A stretch of DNA of 64,000 nucleotides from Chloroflexota bacterium. GTDB lineage: Bacteria; Chloroflexota; Anaerolineae; UBA7937; B3-Chlor. Numbering within the stretch: the first letter of the stretch is position 1; every line of letters starts with the position of its first letter. Both the position numbers and the translations under genes were made by a program. The stretch spans positions 1 to 64,000 of the forward strand of contig JAUWLF010000008.1 of NCBI GenBank assembly GCA_030613785.1. Reading direction: 5' to 3'. Below the pieces are notes generated by a model. The model had not been told where the DNA came from. It did no database searches and worked only from the letters and a program-made list of their open reading frames with translations. Of the stretch, positions 59,139 to 64,000 are shown piece by piece.

Positions 59139-62100
59139 ATGGATCAGCGCCTGTTGCCTCAGATCAAGCCCTACGTCAATCGCGGTCTGTTCTCTGACCA
59201 CTTCCTCGATGAACTCCTGCCGGATGCTGATTCATGGCAGGTGGACGAGGATGAGGTCCGTCTGGCCTGGCAGGCCGCCCTGAACCTGTACGGGCCTCGC
59301 AAGGACGAGTTGCCTCAACGAAACGAGGCCCAGCTCGAGCGGGAGTTCGTACGCCCTCTGCTGGAGGCGCTGGGCCACCACTTCGAGGTTCAGCCGTCCC
59401 TCCCTACGTCTGACGGTGTGCGCCGGCCCGACTATGCCTTCTTCGCCACTGAGGAAGACAAGGGGGAGGCCCTGCGGAAGCACAAGGGTGAGCTGGACTA
59501 TTTCAAGAGAGCCATCGCCGTCGGCGACGCCAAGCAATGGGGCAGGCCCCTGGACAAGAGGCGGCGCGTCGGTGCAGACAAGTTCGACATGTTGAGCCCC
59601 TCCTGGCAGATAGACTACTACCTGCGCATGAGCGAGGTGCCCTGGGGCATCCTCACCGACGGGCGCTTCTGGCGGCTGTACAGTCGTGACACCAGTTTTC
59701 GCCTGGACGTGCATTACCAGATAGACCTGCCTCACCTTGTGGCGCAGCGTGACATGGAAGCCTTCAAGTACTTCTTCCTCTTCTTCAGGCGCCAGGCCTT
59801 TGTGCGAGACGCGGAAGGCCTGTGCTTCCTCGACCGGGTCTACCAGGGAAGTCTGGAGTACGCTCGCGAGGTGGGGGACGATCTCAAGGAGAACGTCTAC
59901 AGAGCTCTCCGCCTGCTGGCGGAGGGGTTTCTCGAGACCCGAGGCAACGACCTCGACCCGGTGGGTGACCTCGAGGCGATCCACGAGAACTCTCTGGTCT
60001 ATCTGTACCGGCTGCTGTTCATCAACTACGCCGAGGATCGACGCCTGCTGCCGCGGCACACGCCCCTGTACAGAGAGACCTACGGTCTGGTGTCCATGGA
60101 GGGAGAGATCGCGAGTAAGCTCGAGCGGCGAGAGGCCCTGTCCCCTCTCCAGGCGACCTACTGGGAAAGACTGGACGCGCTCTTCGACCTCATCAACCGG
60201 GGCAGTGAGGCCTTTGGGATAGAGCAGGACACTCTGCTCGTGCCTCCATACAACGGAGGCCTGTTCGACCCTCAGCGCCACCCGTTCCTGGAGCGGAACA
60301 AGGTCGCTGACCGCTGGCTGGCTCCGGTCATAGACCTCCTGGCCCGCTCCAAGGGCGAAGGAGCGGGGAGGGCCTTCGTGGACTACTCCAGCCTGGACGT
60401 GCGGCATCTGGGCTCCATCTACGAGGGGCTGCTGGAGTACAAACTCCGCGTCGCCGAGGAGGAGAGGGTGGCGGTCAAGCGGCGACGGCGAGAGGAATGG
60501 GTTCCTGCCACGGAGGCAGAGGGCAAGCGGATTGTGGAGCGGGTGAAGGCCGGTGGGCTGTATCTGGCCACTGATCGTGGGGAGAGGAAGGCCACGGGAT
60601 CGTACTACACTCCGGATTACATCGTCAAGTACATCGTCGAGCACACCGTCGGGCCGCTCATCGAGGAGAAGATGAAGGAACAGGACGCCATCGACGGCAT
60701 CCTCTCCTTGAAGGTGCTGGACCCGGCCATGGGCTCCGGGCACTTCCTGGTGGAAGCCACCGACAGGCTGGCCCACGCGCTGGTGGAGGCCCTGGGCGGG
60801 AGCGAGGAGGAGACTGAAGAAGAGGACATCCGCTGGGCCAGGCGAGAGGTGGTGGAGAGGTGCATCTACGGCGTGGACCTGAACCCGCTGGCCGTCGAGT
60901 TGGCCAAGCTGAGCCTCTGGCTGCACACCGTGGCCGAGGGGAAGCCCCTCAACTTCCTGGATCACCACTTGAAGGCGGGGAACAGCCTCATCGGGGCCTG
61001 GGTGGAGGACCTGGGGAGCCTGCCGGTGCGAAGAAAGAGGGGCAAGGCCAAAGAGCCGGTGCGCGAAGCGCGCCAGATGAACCTCTTCGAGACTAGGCTG
61101 ACTGAGAAGTTGCGCCTGATGCTGAAGGGTGTGCTGGACATAATCGACCGGCGGAGCGACACTCTCGATGATATCAAGGCCAAGACCGCCGCCGACCAGG
61201 CTGTCGAGCAATTGAAAGCGCCCTTCAAGGCGGTAGGCGACCTGTGGGTTAGCACCTACTTCGGCAACGAGGTGACGGAAGGCCAGTATCAAGAGGCCTT
61301 GGAACGCATCGGTGAGCCGGGGCAACTCCTGGCTCTTGCGTGGGTTAAGGAGGCCCAGGACATAACGGAGGACAAGCGGTTCTTCCACTGGGAACTAGAG
61401 TTCCCGGAGGTGTTCTACGAGGATTCGAAGAGAGGGGAGAACCCCGGGTTTGATGCGGTGGTGGGGAATCCACCCTATGTTGCGTTCTACTCTCGGGAAT
61501 CCACTAAGCCTTCCGTGGAAGAAGAACGATACCTGGCGACTACCTATTCAGACGAGGTTGGTGGCCGAATCAACACGTTCCTGCTCTTCCTCGCGCAGAG
61601 TCTGCGCTTGACGCGCCAAGGCGGGTGTGCAGCGCTCATAGTCCCTGACACGCTGATCCACAATGAGTCCTACGAGGACACGCGCCGGTATCTCCTGGAC
61701 AGGGGGCGTGTTCAGGTGATTCACAAGCTGGCGTTCCCAGTGTTTGCGGATCCAACAGTCCGCTCAGCGATCCCCGTCGTTGCCAAGGGGTCACCAGGGG
61801 AGGTGGAACTCTTGGTTAGTGCCAGTGAGGCGGCATTTCGCGCACAGACACCCGATGTTCATCTAGTGCTGCCGGCGCGCGAGATCGTGGCGCTCCCGAA
61901 GGCTCGATTCCCTTTCATGCCGCCACAAACCTTTCGGCTCAACAGGAAGATGTCGACCCAGTCGATCCCTCTAGGCGCGCTGGCCGAAGTCCGGGACGGC
62001 ATCAACCCTGGACCTAGGGCTTTCCGTGAGCAGATAGTCAACCCCCCAGGCCCACGCAAGAGCACATGGCACCGTCTCATTGAGGGGGAGGACATTTTCA

Positions 62101-63002
62101 GATATGAGGTTCTGTGGTCTGGCAAGATCGTCGACTACGATCCCTCACTGCTTGACCGTGACCTAAAGGCTCAGGGCGCGTCATTTCGCGAGCTTTGGAT
62201 CTTCTCATCGCCCAAACTCGTGAGCAGGCAGACCTCGGACAGGCTGTCCTTCGCGTACGACGACACTGGCCTCTACGCGCTCAACTCGGTACATCACACG
62301 ATACTGCGGGAGGGAACCGAGTACTCCATCCTTTATGTCCTCTCTCTCCTGAATTCGTCGCTGATGAACCAGTACTACAGGTCGGAATCGCAAGAGACCC
62401 GCAAAGTATTTCCCCAGGTGCACATATCCGCCCTGAAGCTGTTGCCTATCCGTCGCATCGACTTCAGCACGCCTCCCGGCCGCCGCTCGCAGCTGGCTGA
62501 TAGAGGCCGGAAGCTTCTCCGGCCCAGCCCACGGGAGGGCCGTGTCGAGGTGCTCAAGTTCGTGCAGGACCGGAAGGTGCGCGGCGAAGCCGACGTCGTC
62601 CACGATGTGCTAGTCTATCTGGCCGAAGAGATGATCGAGATGAACAAGAAGAAGAAGGCGGAGGCGAAGGGTTTCCTGGATTGGCTCGTGGGCTACACCC
62701 GCCTGCCTATCGAGGATTGGCGCCTGAAGACCCGCGTCAAGGCGTACTGGCAACACGGTTGGGACGAGGTGCGACGGGCGCTGCGACAGAACCGCAAGGC
62801 CATCGAGGAAGCCAGTGGCCGGAACGTGGAGAGTCGAGAGACCCTGGAGGCGATTCAGAAGGAGTTCGACCAATCGGTCACCCGGCTCGAACCGCTGTTG
62901 GAGCGCATTGCGAGCACTGACCGCTTGATTGATCTGATCGTGTATCGTCTCTATGGGTTGACGGAGGAAGAGGTTGCGATAGTGGAAGAGAGTGTGAACT
63001 GA
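59139..63002 (+). CDS. Type IIG restriction-modification enzyme (Eco57I-like)
   Basis: 1287 residues from ATG 59139, preceded by AGGAG. The N-terminal nuclease is a PD-(D/E)XK fold: P97-D98 in RRPDYAFF and D130-A-K132 in VGDAKQW. The methyltransferase has SAM motif I at about 528 (VLDPAMGSGHFLVEA) and the catalytic NPPY near 777. From about 870 a target-recognition region follows, and the C-terminus ends with IDLIVYRLYGLTEEEVAIVEE as in related enzymes. One polypeptide cuts and methylates. BREX-type PglX is the close alternative but no pglZ or brx genes are present. The upstream RHH protein may regulate it. Confidence 0.88.
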   Translation: MDQRLLPQIKPYVNRGLFSDHFLDELLPDADSWQVDEDEVRLAWQAALNLYGPRKDELPQRNEAQLEREFVRPLLEALGHHFEVQPSLPTSDGVRRPDYAFFATEEDKGEALRKHKGELDYFKRAIAVGDAKQWGRPLDKRRRVGADKFDMLSPSWQIDYYLRMSEVPWGILTDGRFWRLYSRDTSFRLDVHYQIDLPHLVAQRDMEAFKYFFLFFRRQAFVRDAEGLCFLDRVYQGSLEYAREVGDDLKENVYRALRLLAEGFLETRGNDLDPVGDLEAIHENSLVYLYRLLFINYAEDRRLLPRHTPLYRETYGLVSMEGEIASKLERREALSPLQATYWERLDALFDLINRGSEAFGIEQDTLLVPPYNGGLFDPQRHPFLERNKVADRWLAPVIDLLARSKGEGAGRAFVDYSSLDVRHLGSIYEGLLEYKLRVAEEERVAVKRRRREEWVPATEAEGKRIVERVKAGGLYLATDRGERKATGSYYTPDYIVKYIVEHTVGPLIEEKMKEQDAIDGILSLKVLDPAMGSGHFLVEATDRLAHALVEALGGSEEETEEEDIRWARREVVERCIYGVDLNPLAVELAKLSLWLHTVAEGKPLNFLDHHLKAGNSLIGAWVEDLGSLPVRRKRGKAKEPVREARQMNLFETRLTEKLRLMLKGVLDIIDRRSDTLDDIKAKTAADQAVEQLKAPFKAVGDLWVSTYFGNEVTEGQYQEALERIGEPGQLLALAWVKEAQDITEDKRFFHWELEFPEVFYEDSKRGENPGFDAVVGNPPYVAFYSRESTKPSVEEERYLATTYSDEVGGRINTFLLFLAQSLRLTRQGGCAALIVPDTLIHNESYEDTRRYLLDRGRVQVIHKLAFPVFADPTVRSAIPVVAKGSPGEVELLVSASEAAFRAQTPDVHLVLPAREIVALPKARFPFMPPQTFRLNRKMSTQSIPLGALAEVRDGINPGPRAFREQIVNPPGPRKSTWHRLIEGEDIFRYEVLWSGKIVDYDPSLLDRDLKAQGASFRELWIFSSPKLVSRQTSDRLSFAYDDTGLYALNSVHHTILREGTEYSILYVLSLLNSSLMNQYYRSESQETRKVFPQVHISALKLLPIRRIDFSTPPGRRSQLADRGRKLLRPSPREGRVEVLKFVQDRKVRGEADVVHDVLVYLAEEMIEMNKKKKAEAKGFLDWLVGYTRLPIEDWRLKTRVKAYWQHGWDEVRRALRQNRKAIEEASGRNVESRETLEAIQKEFDQSVTRLEPLLERIASTDRLIDLIVYRLYGLTEEEVAIVEESVN

Positions 63003-63022
63003 TAGCAAGACCGTTCGTAGTC

Positions 63023-63040
63023 TGCGCTTTAGCGCATCTT
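63023..63040 (+). terminator. Weak hairpin after the type IIG gene
   Basis: TGCGC-TTTA-GCGCA followed by TCTT, 20 nt past the stop. A 5-bp stem without a long T-run, so a weak intrinsic terminator at best. Confidence 0.3.
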
Positions 63041-63235
63041 GGAAGGCTGACGCTTCGATTCGGCCTGCGGCCTACTCACGGCGGGATCCCTCACTACGAA
63101 CCTGACGCTCTCAGGGTATTCGGCCCTGCAAGGGTGGGACAGGACGTGATCCTCGATGCGTACGCCGCCCCGGCCGGGCAGGTAGATGCCTGGCTCTACC
63201 GTACGGCAGACCTGTGTAGTTAGCGCAAGCCGCAA
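63029..63235 (-). pseudogene. M24 aminopeptidase C-terminal fragment
   Basis: A minus-strand frame of 68 codons reads TVEPGIYLPGRGGVRIEDHVL, the conserved metal-binding end of proline dipeptidase/Xaa-Pro aminopeptidase (PepP/PepQ) proteins, followed by FVVRDPAVSRP. The other 300 residues of the enzyme are missing in the window, and the frame opens without a ribosome-binding site. It is a remnant left by deletion. The rest of 63003-63524 holds only the promoter of the toxin-antitoxin pair. Confidence 0.5.
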
Positions 63236-63423
63236 TTGTACAGGCTTCGAACCACTGGGCAGTGCGTAACGGGCACCCCTGGATTGAACGCTTCGAGGCG
63301 CTCAGGGGAAGCTGGGCACGGAGCTACGCTACTTGCTTGAGCGCTTAGTCACAGAGGCGTCAGCCCTTCCGCCAGGTCACTTGGCCCTACGGTCTTGGCA
63401 TGCCCCCCAGTCGGGTAGAATCC

Positions 63424-63452
63424 TTGGCTATTCCACTCATTGGCGCTATACT
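63424..63452 (+). promoter_or_regulatory. Promoter for the DUF104/PIN pair
   Basis: TTGGCT (63424-63429), 17-bp spacer, TATACT (63447-63452), 73 nt before the antitoxin ATG. Confidence 0.5.
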
Positions 63453-63524
63453 TGGAGCAGAAAATGGGGTGTCTTCCCCATGAAATCCAGCGTTCACTTG
63501 CAGTCTGGAGCAGGAGGATCACCT

Positions 63525-63758
63525 ATGGAACGGGTTGTAGAAGCCATCTATGAGAACGGAGTGCTTACCCCCTTGGAATCCCTGGATCTGCCGGAGCACC
63601 AACGGCTGGTTATTACGATTCGCCTGCCCGGTACCGAGGATCCCGACCAGGCGCTGGAGGCGTGGCACCAGGTCTATGAAGGGCTTTCCGAGGAAGAAAT
63701 CGTCGAGATAGAAAGCATCGCGTTACGCCGGAACCACTTCATGCGCCAAGGGAGCTGA
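63525..63758 (+). CDS. DUF104 (AF2212-like) antitoxin
   Basis: 77 residues; AGGAGG lies 7 nt before the ATG at 63525. MERVVEAIYENGVLTPLESLDLPEHQRLVITI is the small beta-barrel signature of AF2212/PG0164 antitoxins, which pair with PIN toxins. The C-terminal helix (SEEEIVEIESIALRRN) probably blocks the toxin. The toxin gene follows 5 nt after its stop. Confidence 0.85.
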   Translation: MERVVEAIYENGVLTPLESLDLPEHQRLVITIRLPGTEDPDQALEAWHQVYEGLSEEEIVEIESIALRRNHFMRQGS

Positions 63759-63763
63759 GCTAG

Positions 63764-64000
63764 ATGCCTCCCCTTTTGCTAGACACTGACACCCTATCGG
63801 AGGTGATGAAAGGCCGAGACCCGCAAGTCCAACGACAGGCGCGGCGACACCTTGCAGATTACGGCCTCTTTGCGTTCTCGATTATCACCCGCTATGAGAT
63901 CCTCCGGGGGTTGAAAGCCAGAAGAGGAACTCGCCAGATAGCCGCCTTTGAGGAGCGGTGCCGCAACAGCAACATCCTTGCATTGACCGATGACGTCATT
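63764..64000 (+). CDS. PIN-domain toxin (VapC-like), partial
   Basis: 79 codons from ATG 63764 to the window edge. PLLLDTDTLSEVMKG supplies the first PIN aspartate and FSIITRYEILRGL the conserved glutamate of VapC-type RNases. The catalytic aspartates near the C-terminus are beyond the window. It is the toxin of the DUF104 module and probably cleaves RNA. Confidence 0.85.
   Translation, partial: MPPLLLDTDTLSEVMKGRDPQVQRQARRHLADYGLFAFSIITRYEILRGLKARRGTRQIAAFEERCRNSNILALTDDVI

Noticed and set aside
59232-61388. 718-codon minus-strand frame opposite the type IIG gene
   Set aside because: Length is striking, but it is fully antisense to the RM gene, has no known motif, and its composition follows from the codon bias of the sense strand.
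1-64000. CRISPR arrays, insertion sequences, phage genes, rRNA or a replication origin
   Set aside because: No regularly spaced repeats, transposase or integrase motifs, structural phage genes, ribosomal RNA or DnaA-box clusters were seen.

Overview
The window looks like part of a chromosome from an uncultured, probably anaerobic bacterium, most likely a Chloroflexota (Anaerolineae-like) member. This is inferred from gene content: a DUF951 gene, a large secreted DUF11-repeat protein ending in a PLV-M-K type tail of the kind common on Chloroflexota surface proteins, a heterodisulfide-reductase (Hdr) electron-transfer cluster, DUF92, a YvcK/CofD-like protein with N-terminal membrane segments, and moderately high GC. 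Coding density is high, sigma-70 type promoters are clear (several TTGACA/TATAAT pairs with 17-bp spacers), and no phage, IS element, rRNA or CRISPR array was seen.

Layout. 1-4.3 kb: two tandem MFS transporters, a small haem-binding lipoprotein and a two-gene restriction-modification (RM) unit. 4.4-10.6 kb: a 1902-residue secreted DUF11 protein on the minus strand, with a consensus promoter and a long leader. 10.8-21.2 kb: an energy-metabolism block with an ASKHA/RACE ferredoxin protein, malic enzyme, an Rrf2 Fe-S regulator and hdrCB-hdrA(A)-mvhD-frhB-like. 21.4-25.7 kb: a frameshifted TumE-type toxin with its partner, a DUF3052 protein, a GNAT-YoaP protein, a methyltransferase and a truncated Cys-rich gene. 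25.8-32.1 kb: ftsK-infA, DUF72-yebC-ruvC, a TPR/propeller protein and tRNA-Thr/tRNA-Lys, all on the minus strand. 33.6-41.6 kb: a D-cysteine desulfhydrase-like pseudogene, polA-argS, tRNA-Val, trmI and a GcvH-like protein. 41.6-47.8 kb: a glycosyltransferase remnant, the S2P-HD-tyrA-GIY-YIG operon, then DUF951-MFS-phosphodiesterase on the plus strand. 47.8-50.9 kb: a tight ubiD-AcnX-large-AcnX-small operon. 50.9-58.6 kb: a MATE-like transporter, Mth938 protein, YvcK, membrane protease-like protein, tpiA and DUF92. 58.7-64 kb: an RHH protein plus a 1287-residue type IIG RM protein, an M24 peptidase remnant and a truncated DUF104/PIN toxin-antitoxin pair.

The most attractive system is the ubiD/AcnX operon. 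This trio matches the phosphomevalonate dehydratase (two AcnX subunits) plus anhydromevalonate-phosphate decarboxylase (UbiD homologue) of the archaeal-type mevalonate pathway, here apparently in a bacterium. The Hdr cluster is also notable: its HdrA is a tandem fusion, a FrhB/FdhB-like subunit is present, and no hydrogenase or formate dehydrogenase catalytic subunit is encoded nearby. Other observations are a beta-propeller-like segment inserted inside a DUF11 repeat, ideal ribosome-binding sites placed before ATC and ATA codons, a GcvH-like protein without the lipoyl lysine, a tRNA-half-like sequence just upstream of the tRNA methyltransferase gene, and several decaying genes. All function calls come from reading motifs and recalled families; no database search was run.
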